Source of the DNA: Photobacterium toruni
Lineage (GTDB): Bacteria > Pseudomonadota > Gammaproteobacteria > Enterobacterales > Vibrionaceae
DNA length: 64,000 bases
Assembly (NCBI RefSeq): GCF_024529955.1
Contig: NZ_AP024854.1
Location: 1,426,001 to 1,490,000 of the forward strand
Direction of reading: 5' to 3'
The notes beneath the pieces were generated by a model, which saw only the letters and a program-made list of their open reading frames with translations, did not search any database and was not told the DNA's origin. The position numbers and the translations under genes are program-made. Below are positions 19,901 to 29,487 of the stretch, in pieces; position 1 is the stretch's first letter, and the number at the start of each line of letters is the position of its first letter.

Positions 19901-20854
19901 AAGTTACGTGAAAGCAAAGATATCTATGGCTTAAAAGAAAACTTGAAAGAGAAGGTACAAGAGACCTTATCGCAAGTGGCTGATGATGATATTGAGCAAG
20001 AAGGTTTAAAAACATGGAGCTTTGGTGCATTGCCTGAGCGTTACCAACAAAAGCGTGGTGGTTTTGAAGTTAAAGCGTTCCCTGCGTTAACAGATAACAA
20101 AGACTCTGTTGGTATCAAGCTGTTTGAAACAGAAGAAGAACAGCATAATGCTATGCAAGCGGGCCAACGTCGTTTGATTTTATTAAACGTACCGTCACCG
20201 ATTAAATACTTGCATGCAAACTTACCGAATAAATCGAAGTTAGGTTTGTACTTTAACCCGTATGGGCGTGTGCTTGATTTGATCGATGACTGCATTGCAT
20301 GTGGTATTGATAAACTTATCGAACAAAAGGGCGGCTTAGCTTGGCAGCCGGAAACGTTTGAAGCACTAAAAGAATATGTTCGCGCAGAACTTGGCGATAC
20401 TGTGGTTGAGATTGCTAAGCAAGTCGAAGCTATTCTAACAACGGCATTTAATATTTCTAAGCGTTTAAAAGGCCGAATTGATTTACGTATGGCGTTTGCA
20501 ATGTCAGACATTAAAGCACAAATTGAAAGTTTAATATTTAAAGGCTTTGCGACTGAGTGTGGTTGGAAACGGTTACCTGATATTTTACGTTACATGCGTG
20601 CTATTGAACGTCGTATGGAAAAACTGCCGATTGATCCTAATAAAGATCGGGTTCATATTCTAAAGATTGAATCAGTAGTTAATGACTATAACGAGTTGTT
20701 AAACAAGATCCCTAAAGGTCAACCTGTACCTGATAAAGTGAAAGAAATTCGCTGGATGATAGAAGAGCTACGTGTAAGTTTCTTTGCTCAACAGTTAGGA
20801 ACACCTTATCCGATTTCTGATAAGCGGGTTCGTAATGCGATTAATGAGTGCTAG
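16940..20854 (+). CDS. hrpA: ATP-dependent RNA helicase HrpA
   Basis: DEAH-box RNA helicase, 1304 aa (E. coli HrpA 1300). Motif I is GETGSGKTT at residues 106-114, Ia TQPRR at 134-138, DEAH at 203-206, SATID follows, and the motif V/VI region has STNVAETSLTVPG and QRMGRCGR. The winged-helix, ratchet and OB-like modules and the long HrpA-specific C-terminal region are all present. In E. coli it affects fimbrial mRNA processing and resolves stalled ribosomes. The start is TTG at 16940 with AGGA about seven bases upstream; no ATG at this end of the frame fits the family N-terminus. Confidence 0.96.
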   Translation: MSQSNQTQADVLNNEKTLKSAIKDCMMRDRFRLHKRVQGASRIKNEKSKHAVFDEIALDIAKSMQTVELRRNHRPKIIYPAQLPVSQKKDDIAEAIKHNQVVIVAGETGSGKTTQLPKICLELGRGTHGMIGHTQPRRLAARSVATRIAEEMECELGSHVGYKVRFNDQVSERSHVKLMTDGILLAEIQHDRFLSQYDTIIIDEAHERSLNIDFIMGYLRELLPKRPDLKVIITSATIDPERFSKHFNNAPIIEVSGRTFPVEVRYRPVVEDGDDTDRDQLDAIFDAVDELCDEGMGDILIFMNGEREIRDTADALEKRNLRHTEILPLYARLSANEQNRVFQSHNGRRIVLSTNVAETSLTVPGIKYVIDPGTARISRYSYRTKVQRLPIEAISQASANQRMGRCGRVQEGICIRLYSEDDFLSRPEFTDPEILRTNLASVILQMTAIGLGDIQAFPFVEAPDNRNIQDGIRLLEELGAINPKATDPRKRLSNLGRQLARLPIDPRLARMVLEAPKTGSLREVMIIACALSIQDPRERPSDKKQQSDEKHRRFYDKDSDFVTFVNLWDYIQEQQKELSNNHFRRLCKKEYLNYLRIREWQDIYYQVNQVVKELELKMNGNEASYDGIHIALLSGLLSHIGMKDQEKNEYQGARNARFNIFPGSGIFKKQPKWVMVAELVETSRLWGRIGAKIQPEWVEPLAEHLIKRSYSEPHWEKKSAAVHAFEKVTLYGIPVVGKRKVNYGNIDPALSREIFIRSALVEGDWETKHKFYQQNRKLLREVEELEHKSRRRDILIDDDELFNFYDQRIDLQVTSGRHFDSWWKKASKENPELLNFEREMLFRGDASHVTDLDYPNFWHQGNLKLKLSYQFEPGEDNDGVTVHVPLAILNQVKPDGFDWQIPGLRQELVIALIKSLPKPLRRNFVPAPNYADAFLARVKPMEMPLLDALEKELKRMSGVTLVREDWNLDQIPDHLKITYRAVDHRNRKLRESKDIYGLKENLKEKVQETLSQVADDDIEQEGLKTWSFGALPERYQQKRGGFEVKAFPALTDNKDSVGIKLFETEEEQHNAMQAGQRRLILLNVPSPIKYLHANLPNKSKLGLYFNPYGRVLDLIDDCIACGIDKLIEQKGGLAWQPETFEALKEYVRAELGDTVVEIAKQVEAILTTAFNISKRLKGRIDLRMAFAMSDIKAQIESLIFKGFATECGWKRLPDILRYMRAIERRMEKLPIDPNKDRVHILKIESVVNDYNELLNKIPKGQPVPDKVKEIRWMIEELRVSFFAQQLGTPYPISDKRVRNAINEC

Positions 20855-20890
20855 TCACTTAATTGAGTAGTAATACAACCTCTATAAATG

Positions 20891-20923
20891 AAAAGGCCGA
20901 TGCGATAACCGCAGCGGCCTTTT
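20891..20923. terminator. Bidirectional intrinsic terminator
   Basis: AAAAGGCCG pairs with CGGCCTTTT between the convergent hrpA and permease genes. Confidence 0.8.
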
Positions 20924-20945
20924 GTTTTAGGGGGAGTATGTCTAA

Positions 20946-22754
<1,809 letters not shown>

Positions 22755-22782
22755 AAAAAAGAGCGATAATTCGCTCTTTTTT
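22755..22782 (-). terminator. Terminator of gsk
   Basis: AAAAAAGAGCGA pairs with TCGCTCTTTTTT around a 4-nt loop, 23 bases after the gsk stop. Confidence 0.88.
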
Positions 22783-22804
22783 AGAAAAAGGTAATCAGTA
22801 TTGA

Positions 22805-24109
22805 TTAACGTTCCCAGTAAGCTTCTTCTAAACAGTCTTCACGTTCAGGTAAACCATGTGAAAGACGAGGAGCATGTTGAATTAGCACTTCATAGCTCAC
22901 GCGGTTTGAGTATTGGCAAATTTGTGAGAACGAAGAGTAAGACAAGAACTGTGCAGTATGTTTAGCTGAATTTGGAACATTGATTTTATGGAAACGGTTA
23001 GCTGACATATCATGTAGTAGGGCTGATAACGCCGCATCACCAGCACCATTAGTGTTTTTTATCTCCATCGGTCCACCAAGGTAAGGGGAGATGTGCGAGT
23101 AAACACGTACAGGGTTGATGCAATCAGCTTTAGCCATTGGACGACTGAATTCATATTTATTAAATTCAGGAATACGACCGGGCAATAGTGGCAGTGTTGA
23201 TTCGCGTTTTAGCTCATCATCAGTATAACCTGCCATGTAAAGACCAGCAGGACCCGCGGTACATAAAACCATATCAACCCATTCTAACGCTTTATCAGCA
23301 GCCATTAATGGATCTTTTTCGCCTGTCAGTGCTTCAGCTTCTTCTTCATTCATCGCGATACAAGTAACGTGTTCTTTGATGAATTCAATCCACCACTCAC
23401 GTTTATCTTCAATCACGTATTTAGTACCAAGGGTCAGTACTACAGGAACATTATTCTTTTTCGCAAATTCAATGGCTTTCAGTGCTGCGTCTTTCATTGG
23501 GTCGGTTGGTTTACCGCGAACCAAGTAAGAAGATAACACTAATGCAGAAGCTTGCTTAAATGCACATTCAGGAATGCTTTCAGGACGTAATTGGTTCATT
23601 TGTCCTTCATTGATCGCAAAAGTACGTTCACCATCTTTTGTGATTAACGTGTAGCAACGACCAATAGGACCACATACAGGTTGTAGATAATCAAGATCAA
23701 TACGGCTAGATGTATTACAAAGGTAACGATACGCGTAAGAGCCAATTTGAAGATCTTTGCTCATTACACCAAGCAGAATTGACTTATCATCAGCAAGAAC
23801 AGAGTAGTTATGTAACGTATTACCAATGGTATCGCCAGGGTATTCATGGCTGATTAGTTTACGTTCTTTTAGTTCTTGATACAGTAATTCAGCTTTATCT
23901 TCATCAAGAACTAAAGAATGGCCTTTACTTAGAGCATGTCTGGCTAAGAAGTCATCATCGACGCGCGCTTCAATATCCACAATCGTTTGACCTACGCCAA
24001 CAAGATGTGATTTAGCTAGTGGGTTTTCTTGTTGAATTTGAACAACCAATGGATCGCGAGCATTGACGGGGAAGTAATGCTTTGACTTACGTTGACCAGG
24101 AAATTTCAT
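22805..24109 (-). CDS. gsk: Inosine/guanosine kinase
   Basis: PfkB (ribokinase)-family nucleoside kinase that phosphorylates inosine and guanosine to IMP and GMP in purine salvage; 434 aa, the expected length for Gsk. The family's anion-hole and catalytic-base motif NTNGAGDAALSALLHD is near residue 355 (catalytic Asp in GAGD), and the substrate-side motif VGVGQTIVDIEA is near 36. The N-terminal KFPGQRKSKHYFP is typical of gamma-proteobacterial Gsk. Cytosolic, monocistronic with its own terminator. Confidence 0.94.
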   Translation of the reverse strand: MKFPGQRKSKHYFPVNARDPLVVQIQQENPLAKSHLVGVGQTIVDIEARVDDDFLARHALSKGHSLVLDEDKAELLYQELKERKLISHEYPGDTIGNTLHNYSVLADDKSILLGVMSKDLQIGSYAYRYLCNTSSRIDLDYLQPVCGPIGRCYTLITKDGERTFAINEGQMNQLRPESIPECAFKQASALVLSSYLVRGKPTDPMKDAALKAIEFAKKNNVPVVLTLGTKYVIEDKREWWIEFIKEHVTCIAMNEEEAEALTGEKDPLMAADKALEWVDMVLCTAGPAGLYMAGYTDDELKRESTLPLLPGRIPEFNKYEFSRPMAKADCINPVRVYSHISPYLGGPMEIKNTNGAGDAALSALLHDMSANRFHKINVPNSAKHTAQFLSYSSFSQICQYSNRVSYEVLIQHAPRLSHGLPEREDCLEEAYWER

Positions 24110-24362
24110 GTCTAAAGGCTATAGAAATAAGGGATTTTGATTCATTCTATCACAAAAATGAGAGATAAATCCCACTTCTTTGATGTTCTTACATTGAAAC
24201 TGGTTCTTTTGCTGTTTTTTTAAACGACTTGTTCAAAAAGCTACGATTAGATACTAATAAGGTAAGTTTAATGGTGCTTTTATTGTTCAATTAGCATCTT
24301 TTAACTAGAAATAAATAATGCAGTCTTTATTGCTATTACTGGTTACGATAAGCAATATTTAT

Positions 24363-24389
24363 AAAAAAAGCCGCAGAAGCGACTTTTTT
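24363..24389 (-). terminator. Terminator of the DUF2786 gene
   Basis: AAAAAAGCCGC pairs with GCGACTTTTTT (one mismatch) around AGAA; poly-U on the minus strand, 17 bases beyond the stop. Confidence 0.7.
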
Positions 24390-24406
24390 GTTCAGAAACG
24401 ATAAAT

Positions 24407-25105
24407 TTAGTTTAAGCGTTTGAGTTCTTGTTGAGCGCTGGTGCCACCAACAGGACGGCTAACTGAGATAGAACGGCCCTTTTTCATGCCTTTTTCATAG
24501 TCGTCAGTCAGTGCTTTCATTGCTTCTTGAAGTTGCTTTTTAAAGGTTTCACGATCTAGATTTTCAAACTGCTTATCAATGTAGTTTGCCATACGCTGGT
24601 CGTGATCATCATCTGTGTTTAATACTGGTAGCTTTTCTAATGCGCCTTCAAGCCATCCTGCAAGAAATGATGATACGCGACGAGTAACTTCTGATGTACT
24701 CGTACCTGTTCCAGCAAAGCTATTACGGAATTGGCCTGTTTGTTGGTTCATTTCGCGATAAACAATATCAAAGGCAAAAGCTGCAAAAATAGCGCGTTCA
24801 GCAGTACCGATAAACTCTGCTTGTTTTAAGCCTTTGTAATTAGTAAGAACACACTCGACCCCAAAGCGACGATTAATACCACGAATAATTTTTAGAATCT
24901 GAGAACTAATATCCGTTGGTAATAATGTTTTTGATTTGGTTTTGCCCATTTTAATGAATTCAATATCGTCTTTTTCTAGACCATATTTAAGCATGAGGCG
25001 GTGAGCCATACGAATGGCTTGGGCTGCTTCGTTCACATTTGCTGAATTACCCAACTCAAGGCATTTTGCTATTTTCTTGAGGGCCTTTCGCTTCTGTTCT
25101 GACAT
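24407..25105 (-). CDS. DUF2786-domain protein of unknown function
   Basis: 232 aa, cytosolic, no signal peptide. The N-terminal 40 residues (KKIAKCLELGNSANVNEAA followed by AIRMAHRLMLKYGL) match the DUF2786 helical motif, often found in phage- and plasmid-encoded proteins as well as chromosomes. The middle part (about 65-140) is an alpha/beta region with RRFGVECVLTNYKG and AEFIGTAERAIFAAFAFDIVY; the C-terminus is charged with a flexible tail. Function unknown. There is no neighbouring phage gene, and base composition resembles its surroundings. Single gene with terminator. Confidence 0.8.
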   Translation of the reverse strand: MSEQKRKALKKIAKCLELGNSANVNEAAQAIRMAHRLMLKYGLEKDDIEFIKMGKTKSKTLLPTDISSQILKIIRGINRRFGVECVLTNYKGLKQAEFIGTAERAIFAAFAFDIVYREMNQQTGQFRNSFAGTGTSTSEVTRRVSSFLAGWLEGALEKLPVLNTDDDHDQRMANYIDKQFENLDRETFKKQLQEAMKALTDDYEKGMKKGRSISVSRPVGGTSAQQELKRLN

Positions 25106-25467
25106 TAAACATTCTCATGACTAAAATAGGGCACATATTTTACCGCTTTATGCCCCCATACTACAAGTATGTAATTGTGATAACGGTGCGAATTAGTATT
25201 AAATTTAATAGGCGGTTAATATTTAATCAGAAAAAGCCAAGCTAAAGTGTAAAAGTAAACAAAAGAATAAAGAATAGAATAAGAAAAAATAAAGGACAGC
25301 CATAATAGTGAAGTATGGGAACAACTACCTGAACGTCATGATGCTCAAGACATTACAGCGGTGTTATTACAGAAGCCTTAGCTAACATTAGGCCAGTCAT
25401 TAACAACAATGGCTGGCCTAAATGTAAAATCTGGCACCAGAGTACGAAATCAATAACTGTTATATCG
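25106..25467. other. Spacer with a possible gene remnant and a hairpin
   Basis: About 360 bases without a complete gene. A plus-strand frame (25283-25378, stop TAG 25379-25381) reads like real protein (SEVWEQLPERHDAQDI, then TAVLLQKP) but has no ATG, GTG or TTG start, so it may be the tail of a decayed gene. It is followed by a strong inverted repeat, TAGGCCAG (25389-25396) / CTGGCCTA (25413-25420), with additional pairing outside and inside but without a T-run. Confidence 0.35.
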
Positions 25468-25848
25468 TTATTTAGTGTTAGGCATCACTTCCAGCTTGAT
25501 AGCTGAAGTCGCTTTTGGTTGCTGGCATAGATAAGCATTAGCAAACATAGTAACAGAGCTAGAGAACCCTAGCGGTTGATAGAGATATATTGTATTTGCA
25601 CCTAATGCGGCAGCTTTTATACGCATTTGATTTATTGTTCCCCATAGCATGTCTTTATCAGCATGGAACCAATAGTCATAAAAATGGCCTTCTGAGCCAT
25701 ATACAATCCCTAAGCGCTCACAATTCTCTATGGCTTTTACATCATCCCAAATGACATCAACGTTGGTTGATTCTGTGGTAGGGAAAGTGACACAGCCACT
25801 TAATAGTAGTGTTGAGGCTAACATTGAGCTAACTATCAGTTTTTTCAT
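25468..25848 (-). CDS. DUF4156-like outer-membrane/periplasmic lipoprotein
   Basis: 126 aa. Lipoprotein signal peptide with lipobox LSGC (Cys19) after a hydrophobic stretch; residue +2 is Val, which does not signal inner-membrane retention. The mature part has a pair of cysteines (ENCERLG near residue 43 and the AYLCQQP near 108), and the NQMRIKAAALGANTIYLYQ segment matches the DUF4156 family, in which a helix with an AAxxGAN motif precedes a beta strand. RcsF-like proteins share this fold pattern. Function unknown. Stands alone. Confidence 0.78.
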   Translation of the reverse strand: MKKLIVSSMLASTLLLSGCVTFPTTESTNVDVIWDDVKAIENCERLGIVYGSEGHFYDYWFHADKDMLWGTINQMRIKAAALGANTIYLYQPLGFSSSVTMFANAYLCQQPKATSAIKLEVMPNTK

Positions 25849-25974
25849 GTAAAGATCACGGACAAAATAAATGTCGCGCGAGTGTATTTAAAAAAGGATC
25901 ATTAGCAAGAGAATAAAATCAATATTCAGATCACTGCGACATTAATTAATGAGCATTTTAATATTATGTGCAAC

Positions 25975-26292
25975 TTAGTCTCGGTATTGCTGTTGTAGTA
26001 GCAATGATTGTTTGACTGTATTTTTTAGTGATTGCATAAAGGTTTTAAAGTGGGGCATAAAATCAGCAAAAAGCGGATGTTTGTGGTTCATCATCATAAC
26101 AGGCCCCAATAATCGTAGAGCGACACCGACTCTTATTGCTTGTGTTGCATCTAATTCACTGCCTTTCTTTAAGTTTTCAACAATCTTAAACAGATCTTCC
26201 CTGTCTTGAAACTCAAATAGTAGAGTTTGAGGAGTAGGTGATTGACCTTCTATTTCTTCAATGGTAATTCGGTAGTTTTTTTTATTAGACAT
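25975..26292 (-). CDS. DUF3861-family protein
   Basis: 105 aa, cytosolic. Starts MSNKKNYRITIEEIEG, with an N-terminal beta-rich part (KNYRITIEEIEGQ, TLLFEFQDRED) and a helical C-terminal half (LFADFMPHFKTFMQSLKN), matching the small DUF3861 family of unknown function. The ATG at 26292 has AAGGA eight bases upstream; the longer frame from 26340 begins inside the operator region and is rejected. Divergent from the MarR regulator with three TCAACTA-type half-sites between them, so it is likely the regulator's main target. Confidence 0.78.
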   Translation of the reverse strand: MSNKKNYRITIEEIEGQSPTPQTLLFEFQDREDLFKIVENLKKGSELDATQAIRVGVALRLLGPVMMMNHKHPLFADFMPHFKTFMQSLKNTVKQSLLLQQQYRD

Positions 26293-26336
26293 AATTGTAT
26301 CCTTATTTGAAATAACGCCAAATATGATTGATAATA

Positions 26337-26372
26337 TCAACTATATTTGATTTTAGTTGATCTTGTCAACTA
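26337..26372. promoter_or_regulatory. MarR-type operator between DUF3861 gene and marR-like gene
   Basis: TAGTTGA (26354-26360), five bases, TCAACTA (26366-26372) form a perfect inverted repeat, and a further TCAACTA (26337-26343) forms a second pair with the central TAGTTGA at a 10-bp gap. Two overlapping dyads between divergent genes fit MarR autoregulation. Confidence 0.6.
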
Positions 26373-26399
26373 TGTGATATTGGATTTAAAGGAAATGTA

Positions 26400-26828
26400 A
26401 TGGCAAATAACAAAACGTTAGATAATTTATTTCAATTGGTACATGCATTAAAGCGTCAATTACATGAGCAGATTGAACACCTTGATCTGGGGATAACACC
26501 GATGCATGTTCGAGTGATTAAGATTATTCATAAAATGACGCCATGTACTGCCGTTGATATAGCAACAGTGTTAGAACGGGATAAAGCACAAATCACACGT
26601 TTAGTTAACACATTAATAGATAAAGAATTAATTACTAAGATAGCTAACCCAATAGATAAGCGGAGTTCATACTTATGCATTACTGATAGTGGGATGGAGA
26701 TTGTCAAACAGTTGACTGTGATTGATAATACAATGCAGGAAAAAATTACAACAAATATTAGTCTCGATGAGATAGCGGTCTTTCAACAGTTAGCCGATAA
26801 AATGACGAATAACCTTCGTCACAAATAA
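26400..26828 (+). CDS. MarR-family transcriptional regulator
   Basis: 142 aa. Winged-helix DNA-binding domain: helix-turn-helix in CTAVDIATVLERDKAQITRLV (about 59-80), followed by the wing NPIDKRSSYLCITDSG containing the conserved D-x-R motif. Helices at both ends form the dimer interface. Ligand unknown. AAAGGAAATGTA precedes ATG 26400. The gene is divergent from the DUF3861 gene and shares an operator region with it. Confidence 0.88.
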   Translation: MANNKTLDNLFQLVHALKRQLHEQIEHLDLGITPMHVRVIKIIHKMTPCTAVDIATVLERDKAQITRLVNTLIDKELITKIANPIDKRSSYLCITDSGMEIVKQLTVIDNTMQEKITTNISLDEIAVFQQLADKMTNNLRHK

Positions 26829-26893
26829 CCTTGTTGTTGAGTGGCAGTCTTTGCATAATACTCAGCGTATTTTAACTTATTAATAGCAGATAA

Positions 26894-27856
26894 ATGACTT
26901 CTTCATACCATAATATTGATGTGCCTTTTGATTACCGTCATACCTGCTGGTTTTGCGGTGAACCGTATTTTGATAGTCATGCTTTTATGGCTGTCCCAAA
27001 TTATGATAATCAATCCTTACCGATTATGTTGCCGTGTTGCCAAGAGTGTTTTGCTTTTGCTAATGCAGTAAAGGTCAGTAGTTTGGATTTACTACGCGAC
27101 AAAGTGAAACAACAACTGCATAAGAAATACCATAAGCATCTTCAAATTGGTGTCAATTGGACTAAAGAAGAACTTGAATCATCTGAAATGGATGGTAAAG
27201 CACTAGAAGGTTTTCGTCTTAGTGGTTGGAAAATGTTTGAAATTGCTAAGGAGCGAGTCAATTACGCGGGATGGCCGATCAATATTGATGGTTTGCCTTG
27301 CTATGATGTGACAACGACATTTCAATTTGAATATGATGGCATTATCTTCACCAGTTTAAACCATGCAGTAACGCAGTTAGCCGCTTTATATGCGATTCCC
27401 CAGCCTTATTTAGAGCAAGTTATTGAGCTGGTGGGGCGTGAAAAAATGACTTATGCCTTACGTTTTTGTAAAACCACTTATGGTTATTCAGCAGCAGAAC
27501 GTGAATCAAGTTTAGCGAGTTTACGGGCGTTATTGGCAGAAGAACAGGCGAATGCACAAGTTTCACACCGTTCAATCAAAGAACGACGCAAAGTTGCATT
27601 GGCTGATATTAAACAATTAATGCTGTATCGCACGATTATTGCACCACATGCTATTCAATGGGCATTAGAGCGTGGTATTCAAACGCTTGTTGAGTTAGCT
27701 GAGCATGAAGATATGTTTTTTGAACATTTTGGCAAAGAGTCAGAGTTAACGGCATTTACTTACTTTAATGGTTTGCAAATTTATTTTGAAAAACGCGAAT
27801 TAGATCCAGAATGGGCTGAGCAATCTGATCCCAATCGAGATCTATTTACAGAATAA
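26894..27856 (+). CDS. Uncharacterised protein with N-terminal zinc-ribbon motif
   Basis: 320 aa, cytosolic. Cys-x2-Cys (CWFCGEP, about residues 18-21) and Cys-Cys-x2-Cys (CCQECF, about 48-52) look like a treble-clef or zinc-ribbon metal site. The remainder is mostly helical with a central domain (GWKMFEIAKERVNYAGWPI to LRFCKTTYGYSAAERESSLA) and a charged helix (HRSIKERRKVALADIKQL). I do not recognise the family. The zinc module suggests nucleic-acid or protein binding, but that is inference. The gene has 65 bases to marR upstream and could be co-transcribed. Confidence 0.75.
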   Translation: MTSSYHNIDVPFDYRHTCWFCGEPYFDSHAFMAVPNYDNQSLPIMLPCCQECFAFANAVKVSSLDLLRDKVKQQLHKKYHKHLQIGVNWTKEELESSEMDGKALEGFRLSGWKMFEIAKERVNYAGWPINIDGLPCYDVTTTFQFEYDGIIFTSLNHAVTQLAALYAIPQPYLEQVIELVGREKMTYALRFCKTTYGYSAAERESSLASLRALLAEEQANAQVSHRSIKERRKVALADIKQLMLYRTIIAPHAIQWALERGIQTLVELAEHEDMFFEHFGKESELTAFTYFNGLQIYFEKRELDPEWAEQSDPNRDLFTE

Positions 27857-27901
27857 CGTATGCGACTAATGCACTATAACTTTTTGTGTTTTAAAGAAAT
27901 A

Positions 27902-28228
27902 CTACGTACCATAAATATAACGATGTATACGCTTAATTGCAGAATTAAAATTATCTACATCATCATTTTCCGTAAAAAAACTTAAGTATTTATTTACGGA
28001 ATGTTGATCTTCAAAGATATAAATATTGATTTGTGGACGAGTATGGTGGCAATGTTCACCGTGGTCAGACAGGCGAACTTTAATAAAGTAATTACCTTTA
28101 TTGATTGTAAAGTAGCTAGACTCAGTGGTTAATGAATCGTTTTGTTTGTACGTGATCAGTCCTGTATGTTCAGCTTGATCCAATAATTCGATTAATTCAT
28201 GTTTTTCATTGTTAAGTAATTGAGTCAT
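27902..28228 (-). CDS. Uncharacterised 108-aa protein
   Basis: Cytosolic, no signal peptide. N-terminal helix (NNEKHELIELLDQAEHTG), then alternating strands (GLITYKQND, SYFTINKGNYFIKVRLSD), a His-rich loop (HGEHCHHTR), a further strand and a C-terminal helix. The HGEHCHH cluster could bind metal. No family recognised. Start ATG 28228 has GAGGTTATC upstream. Located near the DUF411 gene, but separated from it by a hairpin. Confidence 0.65.
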   Translation of the reverse strand: MTQLLNNEKHELIELLDQAEHTGLITYKQNDSLTTESSYFTINKGNYFIKVRLSDHGEHCHHTRPQINIYIFEDQHSVNKYLSFFTENDDVDNFNSAIKRIHRYIYGT

Positions 28229-28287
28229 GAGATAACCTCGTTGTTGAGTGTTATTCTCATTTAAGTATAGAAGAGTTTAATACGAAT

Positions 28288-28320
28288 AAGGTTGGCACTA
28301 AAAACTTTTAGGCCAACCTT
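28288..28320. terminator. Hairpin, possible terminator
   Basis: AAGGTTGGC pairs with GCCAACCTT. The T-rich tail is on the plus side, yet the gene that would need it (DUF411) is on the minus strand, so efficiency is doubtful. Confidence 0.35.
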
Positions 28321-28335
28321 TGTTTTATCTAGTGA

Positions 28336-28803
28336 TTAGTTATGACTAGCCCATACCATCGTACGACCTTTATCATCAAAGGCTACTACATTGTAGCGGT
28401 CCTTTTGATCACCGTATTCCATACCAGGGGAGCCCATTGGCATTCCACCAACAGCCAATCCTTTCATACGTGTAGGCTTACTTGCTAAAAAGCGTTTAAT
28501 ATCAGCTGCAGGAATATGACCTTCAAAGGTATAGCCTTCAATTTGGGCTGTATGGCAAGACGCATACTCAGGCAATACACCTAGTTTAATTTTTGTTGGC
28601 GTTAGGTTTTCTTGGTAAACATTTTCTAACTCAAAGCCATTATCTTTCATATGCGTTACCCACTCTTTACAGCAGCCACAGTAGGGAGATAAGTAATTCG
28701 TACCTGTAATAATCGGTGTTGTTGTTACTTTTGTTGTTGGGGTCGCAGCAGCTGTTGCTGAAATAAGAAGAGCACAAGCTAAAAGAGTATATTTGATGAC
28801 CAT
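28336..28803 (-). CDS. DUF411 periplasmic metal-binding protein
   Basis: 155 aa with a signal peptide (about residues 1-21, ending near ATAAA). The mature protein starts with the DUF411 signature CGCCKEWVTHM and carries the other conserved parts: ASCHTAQI, GYTFEGHIPAADI, GLAVGGMPMGSPGME. DUF411 proteins are typically found with copper-resistance genes and are thought to bind copper or other soft metals. ATG 28803 has AGGAATATT upstream; the 28836 start is rejected. A Cys/His-rich exported protein lies 87 bases upstream on the same strand, a possible two-gene metal unit. Confidence 0.88.
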   Translation of the reverse strand: MVIKYTLLACALLISATAAATPTTKVTTTPIITGTNYLSPYCGCCKEWVTHMKDNGFELENVYQENLTPTKIKLGVLPEYASCHTAQIEGYTFEGHIPAADIKRFLASKPTRMKGLAVGGMPMGSPGMEYGDQKDRYNVVAFDDKGRTMVWASHN

Positions 28804-28890
28804 AATAATATTCCTAAATAACGCGATGCATGCCATTACGATATGGCTGCAAATAATGATGTAAGTAAAGTGACCTAAGAGGAAAATTAC

Positions 28891-29244
28891 TTATGCCATT
28901 GGCGGTTTTAGTAATGGTTCATGATAGTAACGAGGGGAGTGACCTAATGCACTTATGGGTGTCTCGCGATGATCAATAGACTGAAAACTAAAGCTAGATA
29001 GTAATGCTGGTTGGGATTGATGTTGTGATGAACAATCATTACCGTTACAGTCATCGTCGCAATAAGAGGTAAGCGTATTATTCGTTATTGACTGAGGATT
29101 ATCACAGCACGAATCATTGTTATCGCTACTGCAATGCGTTATTGGTGCTGGTGCTATTATTGTGGTGTGCGCATACACTGTATTAGTTAATACAGTAATA
29201 ATAAGCATACTATGTACAATAAAAGACAACCAAGAACGTAACAT
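28891..29244 (-). CDS. Cys-rich exported protein, possible metal-binding
   Basis: 117 aa. Signal peptide about 1-25 (ends TVYAH), followed by a Cys/Asp/Asn-rich segment: HCSSDNNDSCCDNPQS and SYCDDDCNGNDCSSQHQS hold seven cysteines and acidic residues. The C-terminus has histidines and tyrosines (SPRYYHEPLLKPPMA). I know no named family with certainty; it resembles small exported proteins that accompany copper-handling genes. Upstream of, and on the same strand as, the DUF411 gene. Composition is so biased that fold prediction is not possible by eye. Confidence 0.6.
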   Translation of the reverse strand: MLRSWLSFIVHSMLIITVLTNTVYAHTTIIAPAPITHCSSDNNDSCCDNPQSITNNTLTSYCDDDCNGNDCSSQHQSQPALLSSFSFQSIDHRETPISALGHSPRYYHEPLLKPPMA

Positions 29245-29487
29245 TTTTAATTAAATTATCCTCAATGAATTGTGACCATTATAGATTTTATCTGATATAC
29301 AACAACGAATAACTTGTAATAAAGTATTAAATATACATATATTATATTGCTCGTATGAATGGTTGACACATATTCTTACAGCTAATTGATGGATGAAAAA
29401 AATCAATTCGTTTAAATTCACCACTGCGCATAGTGATGAATAACGTTGGGTTTATTTAATGTATTGAAAGCGCTTTTAGGAAAGAAA

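Noticed and set aside
24319..24405. 28-codon ORF running into a terminator hairpin
   Set aside because: No RBS, and the second half is the terminator sequence of the DUF2786 gene.
24407..25105. DUF2786 gene as sign of a prophage
   Set aside because: No integrase, structural phage gene or attachment-type repeat nearby.
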